Assembly (NCBI GenBank): GCA_949825045.1
Contig: OX463815.1
Coordinates: 16,919,231-16,983,230 of the forward strand
Direction of reading: 5' to 3'
Source: Argyresthia goedartella
Taxonomy: Eukaryota > Arthropoda > Insecta > Lepidoptera > Argyresthiidae
Length of the DNA: 64,000 bases
Positions 22,205 to 34,144 of the stretch are shown piece after piece (position 1 is the first letter of the stretch; each line of letters opens with the position of its first letter). The position numbers and the translations under genes were made by a program. The notes under the pieces were generated by a model, which worked only from the letters and a program-made list of their open reading frames with translations, was not told the DNA's origin and did no database searches.

Positions 22205-23860
22205 ACATTAGCGGTGATTGATACGTAGGTAGCTCAACATTATTTGGCACAGGTCGAAAGCGAAGCATTCATGACGTTATTAAATGTACTCTGTGATGAC
22301 GCTTTTTGTTCAAGATTTAATTTTCTTTTTTTTAGTCCAACATTTTGACATTTGTTGGGTTATTATACATTTTTATCTATGATTGCAACTACACTAGGAA
22401 ACGGTAGTTTTTTTTTTTTTATAATGAGTGAAACGGTAGTGCAGTTAAAATATGAATGATTGAAAGATAGATGTGAATGATTTGTTTGTTGACAGTCAGG
22501 GCTTGAAACTTTAGGGCAGGGGGAAGACACTTGCATAGTTTTTCGGTTGGGTCCTCTACAAAATGCCCCGAAGCTATCTTGCTCTCAGTTTTATCTTACC
22601 GTCAACAGATGGCTCTAGAATCAATGATATTTGGAAAAGTATATGTTTTATAGTTATCGGATCACAATTTGATTTGATTTTTGTTTTATCTCCAAAGTGA
22701 CATTTTAGAGGAAAAAAATAGTTAAATTTCCAAAATAATAATGATAAAATAAAGACATTTTTAGCGTGAAGAACACTGATTCTTGGCTTCCGATAAAGTG
22801 GCATTGGCAACATCGGCGCCTCGACCTGTCATTCACAAAATGCCGACTTGCTTGTGTTGCGTACGCGTATTTCGTTCGTTTTTGTGTGATTTTTTGTCTT
22901 CCTTGTGCCAATTATACAATTCTGTCTGCATTAATAGTAAATATTTAAATTGTTATTTGAATTTTAATTAACACCACCGCATCAATCTACGTTTCAGGTT
23001 CTAATGTCTAGATTTATGCTGCCTTTTCATAGTACATACCAATTGTTTTCTACAAAAAGTGTAAATAAATATAGCCTCAGGTTTTCGCTTTTTATTGAAA
23101 AAAAAAGCTACATACAATACGACTTAACTTTAATTACTAATCATATATTTTTGGGTAAACAAAGAATGACATTACTTAGTTTACAAAGAAACATAAGATT
23201 GTAATTTAAGTTTGTTACATTCATGAACCTGAAAGCCAAATCCTATACACGTGTAATATATACGTACTTATACCTATATGTATATACCGGGGCTGAAATG
23301 CAGATGTCGCTAGCATTCAAAAATGGTTGCACTTTTTTCACGCAAGGGGCCCTCTTTTTCTATATGTATTACTTTACTCTTTGCTTTATTATATGTCTGT
23401 GTATATAATATCACGCCTTATACGGGGTGGCAGAGGCACAGTACTGTGCCCCACGTTTAGCCAGTTATATCCATTTTGCGTGACAGGGGGCTAGCCCATC
23501 GCCGCAGCTAAGGAGATTGAAGGTATCCTCACGATTAGAACTTTCTCATTTAAATTACCTAACACATTGATACATGTTCAGCACTTGATTTAAACCCACA
23601 CACATCTCCTGCACGAGAAGCGACCGTGAAACATAATGATCTAGCTAGTTTGTCGTGGTATTCGAGTATGTAACGTGATACCCTTCTTCCTAGCTCAGTC
23701 TGGTTATCACGCTATACGAAGACCTTTTGCGATGGGCCTACTTAATATATCCTAGACCTATGGGACATCAAGGTAAAACAACGGATTAATAGGTAAGACC
23801 TGCTTGTATATTCGAGACTTAATAAATATGTACAACGGAAGTTAAATTATATTTACAGGT
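22205..23860. other. AT-rich intergenic with degenerate SINE
   Basis: No gene recognised. 23575-23650 has a decayed tRNA-like SINE on the minus strand (ACATCTCCTGCACGAGAAGC complement). Otherwise simple AT-rich sequence. Confidence 0.45.
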
Positions 23861-24493
23861 AGGCTACTGTTCGGGACTAACTTCCCGATTTTATTGGCGT
23901 ATGCGTCGGTCAGGCTAGTCTGGTTCTAGTTTTATTTAGGTCACTTGAGTCGGGGCCTAAGGGCCTGGCGTAAGGTATCTTTGCCGGAAGGGCTCACATG
24001 GAACGTTCTACACGAGGGGCTGCCTGTATATCGTAGGCCCTAGCCCGAGGAACGTATGCGACCCACGAAATTCGACTTATCGGCTAGAGGCTACACGCAT
24101 CTGCTCCACCCGAGCTGGGCTACGAGGGTGGAGGTCCTACGTTCGACCTGGAAAGTCCCGGGTGACAGATGCCTAACCACCATCGGACAATTACGTCCGG
24201 AGGGGATCCTAACCCTGACGGGCACCTGGATATAGCCCGGGTGCCGGGGCCCTACCGTTGACCTTAGCCTACTGGCGATTGGTTTACCCGTCTCGTCAAA
24301 CCTTGGTACGGGCGGAAGACGGGGGGAAGCGGAGTGCCACGGCTATCTGGATGAAGCCCGGGTGCCGGAAGCGGGGATAGGGGACGGGAAGTGCCTTTAG
24401 CAGTCCTGGATTGAGCCCGGGAGCTATCGGCGAAGGAAGGGGCAGGCCAGTTAGTGGAGCGAGGGCGACCAACAGACCAACTGCCTCATGAAT
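23860..24493. repeat. GC-rich LINE-like flank with short internal repeats
   Basis: GC content rises sharply. AGCCCGGGTGCCGG appears at about 24233 and 24355, with a variant AGCCCGGGAGC near 24414. It looks like the untranslated part of a non-LTR element next to the adjoining Jockey-like RT. No ORF recognised. Confidence 0.4.
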
Positions 24494-26564
24494 CAATCAA
24501 GTATTCATCTCACGCACCCATTCTGGGGCGAGGGGAGTCAGGGTCAGATCATCGGATCTCTTCCTGAAGAAGCGCCTCTGTCCACTCCTATGGACAGGTC
24601 ATCGGGGGGCCCTCGCGGGCGGTGAAGATCTTCTCACTTGGGGTGTTCCATTGGATGATCGCCGGCTAGGCAACCAGGTCGCGTGGCAGGCGGCGGCGGT
24701 CGGGCGGGCGCGCGTGGTACGGCGCCATGTCGCGGATATGCGGATGTTGTGAGCTATCCGCACGCGCGAACATGCCCTTCGCCAGCCTCTGGACAAACTG
24801 GTCCACTGGTTCCCATCTGAGGTCCCTCTGGATCGTCGCATTCCTCACGTAGCGGGGGGCGTCGACGATGGTACGCAAAGAGAGGTTCTCTTGGGCTCGG
24901 AGTCTCCGTATGTTCGTCTCCGAGCACAGGGCGTACCATGCCGGGGCCGCGTAGGTGAGGCGGGATCTCACGTAGCACTTGTAGATCCCGAGCTTCGCCG
25001 TCAGAGGGAGGCTGGAGTCGAGAAGTGGACGCAGCTTGGCGCGTGCCACCTTGACCTGGTTGACGACGTTGTCGACATGTTGCTTCATGGTGAGCCGGCG
25101 ATCGATGGTCACTCCCAGGTACTTCACCTGCGGAGACCACGCGATGTCCTGTCCTTGGAGCTGGAGTGGTGGTGGAAGGGGGGACTGGCCTGTGATGAGC
25201 GCCTGCGTCTTCCCAACGTTGACGGACAACCGCCACTTGGCGAGCCAGTCGGGCAAGATGTCCAGGGTGCGCTGCAGTTTGACGGCAGCGTGCCGTGCCT
25301 GGATCGACGACGCGTAGTAGGCAGCGTCGTCGGCGAAGAGTGCCAGCTGGGCACCCGGCCCGACGGGGATGTCGTCCGTATATTGGGAGTAACAGGCTGG
25401 AGACAGGCAGGACGCCGGCTGCAACGGGGTGTTCCTCGGAGACGGCGTCTTCCACCATCACTCGGAAGCGGCGATTCTTCAGGAAGGAGGCGATGATCTG
25501 GACCAGTCTTCTTGGGGCTGGAGACGTCGACAATTTGTACAGCAACCCCTCGTGCCATACTCTGTCAAACGCCTTCTCCATGTCCAGGAGTACTGCGACA
25601 GTGTATTCCTTCTTGTTTAAACAAACCGTCATGTCATTCATTACTCTGGTGAGCTGAAGCGTCGTAAAATGCTCGGGCCTGAAGCCGAACTGTTCCGGGC
25701 GCGGCTGGATGTGGGGCAGTAGCTTCGCCAGCAGGAGTTTCTCAAACACCTTTGAGATGGTACTCAGTAGAGTTATCGGCCGATAGCTCTCAGGCAGCTT
25801 GGAGTCCTTGCCCGGCTTGGGCAACATGATGACCAAGCCCTCCTTCCATTGGGTTGGGAAGTGGCCCGTGCGCAAGATACCGTTAAACAGGCGCGTAACG
25901 GCCGCCACAGTACGTGGCGGCAAATGTAGCAGCGCCATGTTAGGTATGCGGTCTGCGCCCGGGGCATTCCTGGGCTTGGCACGTCTGAATGCACGCATGA
26001 TCTGGCCGGGCGTGACGACGGTGGGGTCCTCTTCGGGAGCTATCGGCGAGGCGAAGTACTCTCGCAGGTGTCTCTCGACTGCTGCGACGTGCTCCACATC
26101 ATCCGTAGGGTTCGGCTTGAACTGCTTCTCGAGGCATTCGGCGAAGATCTCCGCACGGTCTTGGGCTCGAAATCTTGGTAGGCCGTCGCTGCCCAGGATT
26201 GGACGGACGGGAGTTGGAGTAGTCGACAAATCCCGGCATAAGCGATGCACGGAGGGGACGTGGTCGCCCATGGACTCGACGTGGCGTTCCCAAGATTCTT
26301 CGGCGTGGAGATCAAGTCGGCGCTTCAGCTCTGCCGTCATGGCGTTTAGCCTGGTCTTCATCGTTGGGCAGCGGGTTTGCTGCCACTGCTTCCGGAGAGC
26401 GCGCTTATCGCGGATGAGTGCGCGTAGCTCAGCAGGAAGAGGATTGGGCTTCCCCCCGCGAGCTACGGTGTGCGATGATAGGTCGAGCGCGTCTCGGATC
26501 TGGGTGGTTAGCAGCGATGCCAAGCGGTCAACGTCTTCCGGCTGGTTGACTGGACAAAAAAAAT
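24494..26564 (-). mobile_element. GC-rich Jockey-like LINE, truncated
   Basis: Minus-strand non-LTR reverse transcriptase, flanked by a 12-bp direct repeat TGCCTCATGAAT at 24482-24493 and 26565-26576, consistent with a target duplication. The endonuclease domain is missing. An A8 tract (26556-26563) sits at the end opposite to where the tail of a minus-strand element should be. Confidence 0.65.
24666..26553 (-). pseudogene. Jockey-like reverse transcriptase, one frameshift
   Basis: ORF2-type reverse transcriptase without its N-terminal endonuclease. The first frame (26523 down to about 25400) gives RT fingers and palm: RRAKPRNAPGADRIPN, WKEGLVIMLPKPGKDS, ESYRPITLLSTISKVFEKLL, QFGFRPEHFTTLQL, AVLLDMEKAFDRVWHEGLLY. 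A frameshift near 25400-25430 moves the reading to 25424-24666: LALFADDAAYYASS (catalytic FADD), WRLSVNVGKTQALI, VKYLGVTIDRRLTMKQHVD and a thumb ending PPDRRRLPRDLVA at the stop. The family is probably Jockey. GC content is well above that of neighbouring DNA. Confidence 0.8.
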
Positions 26565-27943
26565 TGCCTCATGAATTTACCGGGCGCCGGCTTTTATAAC
26601 TGCGGGGCGAGGAGCGGGGCGGCGCGATGGATCGAAACTGCTATGTTAGGGACATTCGCATATTTTTTACAAATAAAAAAAAAAAAAACTTATCGAAAGA
26701 TCGTGTCATTCTGATTAATTGTTGTATTATACGTTTTTCTTTAAAACTAATAGTTTGCCCGGAAAAAAAAACAGATTTTCTTGTATAGAATGAAACAAAA
26801 AATGTTGAAATCTGGCCAAGTCTTGACAGGTCTTGCTTTGAAACTACTCAAGTCTTATTGTTTGGCTTTTTGGCTATAATTCTACGCTATCAAAGCGTAC
26901 CCAAACTTCCCCGTTTAAGAGATATAGGGTTCAGCAAAAAGGAAAAAATATAACCAAAAAGTTCATTTTTATTGATAATATCAAATAAAAAAAATGTTTT
27001 GCATTAAAATACTTACAATTAATGCACATTTATAGTTTCAAACCACACACTTACAGAAAAAATACTTTTTTTTAAATAAATGAGTTCTATAAATTAATTA
27101 TTTATAAAATAGGTTTCAAAGTTATTTTAATTTTAAACTACATTAAAAAACAACTTAACTCTAACAAAGAATGTACATAAATTCCGATTCGGGTTCATTT
27201 TCAAAATCTCAATGAGAGAACCATTCTCTGTGAATTGATCCAACAGTCCTTTTATATTAAATCGCCCGTTGATTAATGCTCGATTTAATACTTAACAAAC
27301 AGACTATGGTGAAACTGGTCCTAAATCTGTACATGATACTTAAAATAAAGCAAATTCAAACAAAAAAATAGTTAGTCTAAACTGTATTTGTTGTTGGAAG
27401 GTAATTGCAAACAGAAAAACAATTAGCTAATCATCAGATAAGTACTTATATTAGTTAATTTGCTGTTATATTCATTACCAATATCTCCTCTACGAATTAT
27501 CTTGTCCAGTTGATAATTACTTTATTACTACTATTTTCTTAATGTGATTTTTAATGTCTCTTCTACCTTATATACCTTGATGTAGGGATAGGAAGGAGGA
27601 ACTCCGACCTATATAAACATGGGTTTCATTTAAATATAACCATTCAGAGATACACATTTTGCCTACCAAGCAAACTTGTAGTGTACCTAAATATTTTTAA
27701 GATCATAAAGGAAGGTCTATTAAATAATTTGGATTTGTTCATAGTGTTGCGAGAACAGTTCGGATCTTTGGCGGACAATAAAAAACTTTGTGAATACCTC
27801 AAGTAGACGCTGAATATTTTGCACAATTTTTCCTGTCCTGCCAAGGTTTGCTGGTAGAAATCTCTCTTTAGAGATAAGCTCGCCTTTGCTCATAAATTAA
27901 TGTTTTGTTACCTTACTATTAAGATTTCTGTGCAATAAAGAAT

Positions 27944-30066
27944 ATGAATTTAAATATGAATATTGACTGGACTGAAGAAACAAGTGAAAATCTCCTGAAG
28001 TTTTGTCAGAAGTTTTGTTCAAATGTTTGTGGTAGATGGGAAAGAGCAAATAGGACTCTTAACAATTTTTTGAAGAAAAATTGAGATTGGCTGGAGTCTG
28101 CCATAATCTTGCCTGAAAACCTTATCTTCCAAACAGAAAATGTCCAACCGGATGATTTCAGTGAAGGTGTAGAAACTTTGGAACCATTTATACCAATAGC
28201 TTCAACGTCATCGTCACAATATAGGTACGCCGAGAAAATCCTTTGAAGAGCTGTCTAACAAGCAAAAAAGAAGACGGGTAGAGCCTTTGGCCAAATCAGT
28301 GTCTCCACAAGAGTTACAGATAGCTGCCATGAATAATCTTCAAAGGAGTGGATATTGCGAAGTAAGAAAAATAATGGATCATTTGCTTAACCATTCTGAA
28401 GATATTGATAAGGTGAAGACTTGCATAAGTCAGGAAAAAAAAGGAAGTTTATATACACCTGAAAAGGCACTAGCTCTCTCGATATCGCTTAATTTATCCA
28501 AGTGGCAATATATTAATCTACGAGATTCTGCGATTGAACAAGGTGCAGCGACTATGTATACCTACTACAAATAACAGCAAGCGAAATTAATGTGTTACCC
28601 TGCAAAAGACGACATCAACATAACGACAGATGGAGCATCTATTAAACTGCAGGCACTGCTTAATTTGACTACCTTCAGATTACTAGACGCAATTGACTTC
28701 AATTTGACGTCTAAAGCTGATTTAAAACTGATACCTATGTAAAGGGGATTTTGATGGAGCATCTAGTCAAAGCAATTACAAGCAGAAGGCTAGCAGTTCC
28801 GAATTTGACGATTCGAGTGATTTTATGGCCAGCTTAGTACCCATAAGGCTGATGCGTGACGAAGAAATACTATGGGGAAATGATTGTCCGTCTTCAAAGT
28901 TTTACTGCCGCCCTATTCAATTCAAGTTCATGAAGGAGTGTGAACTTTCACGCTCCTTCATGAACTTTCATTACAACGTGAAAAAGAAGCCAGAAAGAAG
29001 AACTACAGATAGAAGCTCTTCAACCGTATGAACTGCAGGAAGTGACTGTCAAACATCAACTGCTAATGACAATGATCGATGGGAAAATTACTTCTTACAT
29101 ATCGGAAACTTCGACAGCTGTGTGTGACATTTGTTAGGCGAAGCCATCAGAGATGAATAAGCTAGAAGATATCGACCGCAGAACAGAAAACGAAGATATG
29201 TACCAATACGGATTGTCTTCATTGCGTGGATCCAGTGCATGGAATATTTGCTTCATATAGGTAAAAAAAAACAATATCATAAATATATCGTATTAATATA
29301 TATTTTGCAATGAATATTTTTTGTATAAGTTACGTTTTTTTATAAAAATAAATTGCCTTCTTTTGTTTCAGCTTACTGGATGGACTTAAAAAAATGGAGC
29401 TCAAGGGGTGAGGATAAAGAAAAGTTAGCAAAAAAAAAACAAATCCAGCAAGCCTTTACAGATGATAACGGCTTGCTAGTCGATATTGTAAAACAAGGCG
29501 CAGGCACTAAAAACGACGGCAACACCGCCAGGAGATTTTTCAGTGATGCAAAAACGTCGGCTCGCATCACAGGAGTTGATGAAGAGCTGATCGAAAAGTT
29601 CCACGTTATTTTGCAGACAGTGGCTTCTGGTGAGCAAGTGGAACTTCTTAAATTCTCCAAATTTTGTAAAGGTACTGCTACTTTGTATGTACAGTTATAT
29701 CCGTGGTACTACATGCCCTCTAGCGTACATAAGTTGCTAGTGCATGGTACGGACATAATTAAACATTTTGGACTTTTACCAATCGGGAAACTATCGGAAG
29801 AAGCATCAGAGCCTCGAAATAAAGACTTTCGTAAATATAGAGAGAACCATACTAGAAAAGTAAGTAGGACAGCGACAAATTAAGATATATTGCATAATAT
29901 TCTCTTGTCGTCTGATCCAAAACTGACCATTCTAAGGCCAAGGATGCCCAAACAACGGAGAATGGTTCTCTCACCAAGAGCAGAGGAGCTTTTGGTGTCT
30001 CTTCCAACTGAACCCGAATTTAATTTCATAGATGTAAATACTTTACAAGATAGTGATAGTGATTAG
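27944..30066 (+). pseudogene. Putative transposase of the long-TIR element
   Basis: Fragments of one protein in changing frames. N-terminal MNLNMNIDWTEETSENLL (27944). Then PRKSFEELSNKQKRRRVEPL followed by LQIAAMNNLQRSG (28224-28350). KLMCYPAKDDINITTDGASI then KLQALLNLTTFRLL (about 28587-28680). SLVPIRLMRDEEILWGNDCP then RPIQFKFMKE (28828-28938). A final open part at about 29372-29883, after a likely splice acceptor TTTTGTTTCAG at 29371, with YPWYYMPSSVHKLLVHGTDI, LPIGKLSEEASEPRNKDFRK and KVSRTATN. The C-terminus runs past a stop to DVNTLQDSDSD at 30064. I recall similar proteins in insect and hydra genomes but cannot name the superfamily. Confidence 0.55.
28927..28964. repeat. Near-perfect 18-bp palindrome inside the transposon
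   Basis: TTCATGAAGGAGTGTGAA pairs with TTCACGCTCCTTCATGAA with one mismatch and a 2-nt spacer. It lies in coding remnants, so it may be a local templated duplication. Confidence 0.5.
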
Positions 30067-30440
30067 TTTTGTTAGAGTTTAGTTGTTTTTTTTATTTTAG
30101 TTTAAAATAAAGATATATTTGAAACCTATTTTGTAAATAATTAACTTATTTATTTTTAAAATATTTATTTTTGTACTTTTTCTGTAAGTGTGTGGTTTGA
30201 AACAATAAATAATTGTAAGTATTTTAATGCTTTTTTTTTGGATATTATCAATGAAAATGTAATTTTTACTAACTTTTTTTTTCTTTTTACTGAACTCTAT
30301 ATCTCTTAAACGGGCAAGTTTGGGTACGCGTTGATAGCGTAGAATTATAGCCAAAAAGCCAAACAATGAGACTTAAGTAGTTTCAAACCAAGACCTGTCA
30401 AGACTTGGCCAGATTTCAGCATTCCATACAAGAAAAAGAA

Positions 30441-31490
30441 GGAGCAGCCTCAACAAGTTAGGAAAGAACTTAGGCGATTCCTATGTTTAGTGCAAACGGG
30501 TGTTAATGTAATAATAGTAGTTTATGTGACTGCTACATAATGCCTTATTATGTAAAGTTGCATACGCTAGTTTATCTATACACATATCAGCTCTCTTTGA
30601 TGTGTTCAGGAACCGCATGTTCGACCGGCATTGTGGCATTGATCATTGCTCTGCAGTTGTTTAGCTTGTTCAGAAGTACCAACTTCACAGACAAACTAGG
30701 GGCGGGGCGGCCGGCACGCAGGTGGGCGTCTGCGTTCGAAATTTGAATGTCATAATTTGACAAACTTTGGTACATTATGGTCATAAATAATCATGGAGCA
30801 AGTACTTGCTCTTTGTCATAATGTATCAATATTCAGGTAAGAAATGAGTTTTTACCAAGAAGTTTATCATTATGCTGGTCGTAACGTGTGGTTTTTGGAC
30901 GCAGTAAAGAGGGTTTATGACTGATACGTGTGTAGATAAAAGAATATTAGTCCTCGGTTCTATTTGAGTTCTATAATTTCTCATCAATGTCCAAAAATGC
31001 GTTAAATGCGGGCAATGTTGGAAGATTTGACCGTAGTCTGTAGGTAGGTTACCTGGGGGGATAGATTTTCCATTTGTGATTGGAATGTCAGATTTTCTAC
31101 CTCTTCAATGCAATGTTTTTCTTCACGAGCCTTCTTAGGTATATTTAGAGTTCCCCTGAGTTTGCTAGTGTGTGCAGTCTTCTTTTTTCCAGTAGGTACC
31201 TACCTACCATATCCCTTATTTCAGTCGGTAGGTTCCTCACTTTGGGCTTGCGGTCTTCGTTTGTTTCCAACATGCCACCTTAGACTATCTTTGTATATAA
31301 TCTAAGTATGCCACCTATAAAGTATTGGTAGGTACTTCTAAGTCTTCATTGTTTTTAGTTTGACGTTTAGGTTTATGTTATCTTCTATGCAGCCCCGATG
31401 TTTTAGGCAGCCTGTTCAATTGTTTGATTTTACATTGTTTTTGTGATGCTCATTGTTTGTCATTAGGTAGCAATGGTGATTGGCTTATTG
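30441..31490. other. AT-rich intergenic, nothing recognised
   Basis: No ORF of interest, no splice-supported exon and no clear repeat boundary. Confidence 0.45.
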
Positions 31491-31859
31491 CTCCATCAAG
31501 ACAGGTCTCCGCCAGCGCCAGGAAGTAGGGACGTGATAAGCCTTTAAGGGATTAAAAATGGCCAGAAATGCATCTTTAGCTTCAATTCTAGGCTAAACTA
31601 GACAACATAAAAATGTAGGATAAATATATGTTATAAAAGGCCTATTAGAGATAAGAATGGACTTTTAAAATTACCGGATATCTGTTATATTTAATACTTA
31701 AAAATATTTATCACAATGCATTATTATTCAACTAAATGAACAAGCGCTCGGAGACGAAATCAGTTTCCTATATGAAACTTACAAGCAAACATAGGTAAAA
31801 AAAAGGGAAAATTTTTGGTTGTTTTATTTTATTTTTATAGCCGCCGCGGGGCTCTGCGC

Positions 31860-32651
31860 CAGTGGCGGCTTTGGCCCTCAATACTTTCTGAGGCGCCGCG
31901 CCGCCCGATAGAAAAAATGGCCAAGTGCGGATCAAATCTTGGGTACATGACAAATTACGCACGAACTGCCGCGAGACTGGCCTACCTACAAATTATAAGA
32001 ATAAAAACGCGTCAATAGCTAGCCGTGTCCGGTCCGCGACTGATGGCGATTCTGGCGAATGGCGCCGAACCGTCTCGGTTGGGGGTTCGGGACTCGTCGG
32101 TGTGACATGTCTTCTCACTCTACCCATTACAACGAATATATCTCCTTCCTTCGTTAGGCGCTCGACTGAAGGCGCCTCTCTGCCCCTCGTACCAAGATAA
32201 TGATCAACCAGGACTCATCAAAAAACGACTCTGATACAAGGTAATAGGTTTCTCCTAATTCGTCCCGTTAAATTTGTAAAATCTCTGTTGCTTAATGCTA
32301 TAGAGGCGCTAGATTTTTTTTAAAACATCCAGCCTTACGCCGCCGGCCGCAACAGCATTACAGCAGTCCAAATAGGCAAAGCAAATTGTGTGCTTTGGCT
32401 ACGTACAGAAGGTCGCGCCGCGGGTGGGTAAAATAAAAATGGTTTTCGGTGCAGCGATGATCGCGGGGATTTCGGCAGGATATCCAACTTTAAAGTAGGC
32501 TAGTTTTTATACTATAGATTAATTAATAAAAAAATATTGTACCGTACACTAAGTGTATTTATGTATTTCTATTTTGATGTAGGTGGTAGGTAGGGTGCAT
32601 AGTGAGAGGTGAGGCGCAGCCTAAGTTGCCTCCCCTGGAAAACCGCCACTG
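31860..32651. mobile_element. hAT-type non-autonomous element
   Basis: Ends CAGTGGCGG at the left and CCGCCACTG at the right, flanked by exact 8-bp duplications CTCTGCGC at 31852-31859 and 32652-32659. The related copy 2 has the uninterrupted site (GGGGCTCTGCGCGGGAGC near 40503). 792 bp with no transposase; only short chance ORFs. 8-bp duplication plus CAGTG-type ends indicates hAT. Confidence 0.82.
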
Positions 32652-32879
32652 CTCTGCGCGGGAGCATGCGTCAGTCTGCTTCGACGCGATGCGGCGGGTA
32701 TTTGTTTTCTATGTCTAATTCCCAATGCCATTGGCCTATGATCAGCCCTTAATAACGGATCGATGAGGTCAGGAATCTTGTTAGGGTCAGCTGGTCAGTT
32801 TGTTTGTTCATCATTAGGAAAGAGAGTTAGAAGGTTCGACTTGTCTTGGTTTTTTTTAGTTCTCTTCCATGCGTTGTAA

Positions 32880-33152
32880 TTAAACGAGAACTCTATGTGT
32901 ATACTTCAAGTTCAAGTCACCTCCTGCTATGAAGCGTCCACCTAGAGTTTCAAGGTAGGTACTCGGTGAACACAGTTTCTGTAATATTGTGCTTTGGAGG
33001 GCAGTAAACGGAATATTTAGACCTGCCTTGTCCCAATTGCAATGGATGTTGCCAGCAAATAGTCTAAGGTTGCCTGTAAATGAGCGGCTCTGAAAGTAGG
33101 TGATGATGAATAGATCCTTTACAATGACTAGCCCCGCCATGCGTTGTTCCAT
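32880..33152 (-). pseudogene. LINE APE-type endonuclease fragment
   Basis: Contains YLETLGGRFIAGGDLNLK followed by THR, the (F/L)IxGGDFN(A/L)KH motif of APE endonucleases, with divergent upstream sequence. A second small duplication of the upstream part exists (33132-33241 and 33374-33481). Confidence 0.5.
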
Positions 33153-33636
33153 CTGGGTGAGCTGTTGAGTAGATTTGGTACCTGTGTACCTACATTGAAT
33201 ATTGAAAGGCGCGGCGTGTGAAGTGCGTTTCCGATATTAATAACACATCGAGTTGGATCTGTTAAACAAAATTTTCACTCATAATAGGAGTAAGTCCTTC
33301 TATGTTCCAAGTAGCAACTCTTACCCCCAGTTCTGATAGAGTGGTCAAATGTTGCAAGCGATTATGACTGCAGTCCCGCCATGCGCTGTTCCACCTGGGT
33401 GATGTTGAGTAGATTTGGTACTAGGTACCTACATTGAATATTGAAAGGCGCGGCGGGTGAAGTGCGTTTCTGTTATTAAGGGGTTAAATATGTCCAGCGC
33501 CAGGGGACGCGAACAAAGAAATGCATCTTTAGCTTCAATTCTAGGCTAGACTAGACAACATAAAAATGTAGGATAAATATATGCTATAAAAGGTCTATAG
33601 AGATAAGAATGGACTTTTAAAATTACCGGATATATG

Positions 33637-33812
33637 TGTTTACGCAGCCATCACTAGATGGCGTTGTCTGTACTTTGCCTCGCGCAATAGAGATTTTCTT
33701 GTGTTAGGTTAAGTACCATTCGATGATTTGATTAAATTAGTTCTTCCATACAATACAACCAAGAGTGTTTTACTTCAGTACAGTGCAGTGTTCAGTCAGT
33801 TTTAGGTAAACA
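33637..33812 (+). repeat. BEL/Pao 5' LTR
   Basis: 176 bp, TGTTTACG...GTAAACA, nearly identical to 40101-40276. Confidence 0.9.
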
Positions 33813-34144
33813 TTTTGGGCCTTTACGAGCCGGATTGAGTGAAGAGTGTCAAGTGCGAGTGCGTATCATTGGATTGCAGTGCTTACGGATTTCAGTGTTA
33901 CGGAATGGTAAATTGCGGGAGACTGTAAGTACGGAACTCATTACTAGGGCAGAGACTTAGAAGAATTCATCAGTGTTTGCATAGTGAAAAGACTTAGAAA
34001 AATCAGTGAAATTTAGAGACTTAGAAAAATTGTGGTGCAGTTTTGTATGAAAATAACACTTAGAAATTTTTCGAGAAATTCTCTATTGAAAAAAGACTTA
34101 GAACAATTTGGGTAAATTTTGGAGACTTAGAAAATTTTTGAATT

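Larger units (their letters stand above)
26776..30436 (+). mobile_element. DNA transposon with ~330-bp inverted ends, family unassigned
   Basis: The left end (26776-27120) and the right end (30118-30436) are inverted copies from TTTTCTTGTAT inward to AATAGGTTTCAAA, sharing AAATCTGGCCAAGTCTTGAC and GGCTATAATTCTACGCTATC, with indels. The interior carries plus-strand coding remnants between 27944 and 30066. No target duplication could be read with confidence. Very long inverted ends and the coding region indicate a cut-and-paste element; the superfamily is not assigned. Confidence 0.75.
31500..33345 (-). repeat. LINE-containing repeat, copy 1
   Basis: The block shares AAATGCATCTTTAGCTTCAA, AACAAGCGCTCGGAGACGAA and GCATGCGTCAGTCTGCTTCG with copy 2 (33490-40745). 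On the minus strand, 33335-33160 reads GVRVATWNIEGLTP and LDVLLISETHFT, and 33152-32880 has YLETLGGRFIAGGDLNLK, which are APE-type endonuclease motifs of a Jockey/R1-like LINE. The copy is split by a hAT-type element at 31860-32651. Confidence 0.6.

Noticed and set aside
22783..22971. Cys-rich ORF (CLCCVRVFRSFLCDF)
   Set aside because: Short, overlapping alternative frames, no splice or domain support.
24891..26599. Plus-strand ORFs of 201 and 266 codons
   Set aside because: Antisense to the Jockey-like RT; no domain recognised and composition follows the opposite strand.
31925..32200. 91-codon ORF inside the hAT-type element
   Set aside because: No transposase motif; length and composition are consistent with chance in a GC-richer interior.
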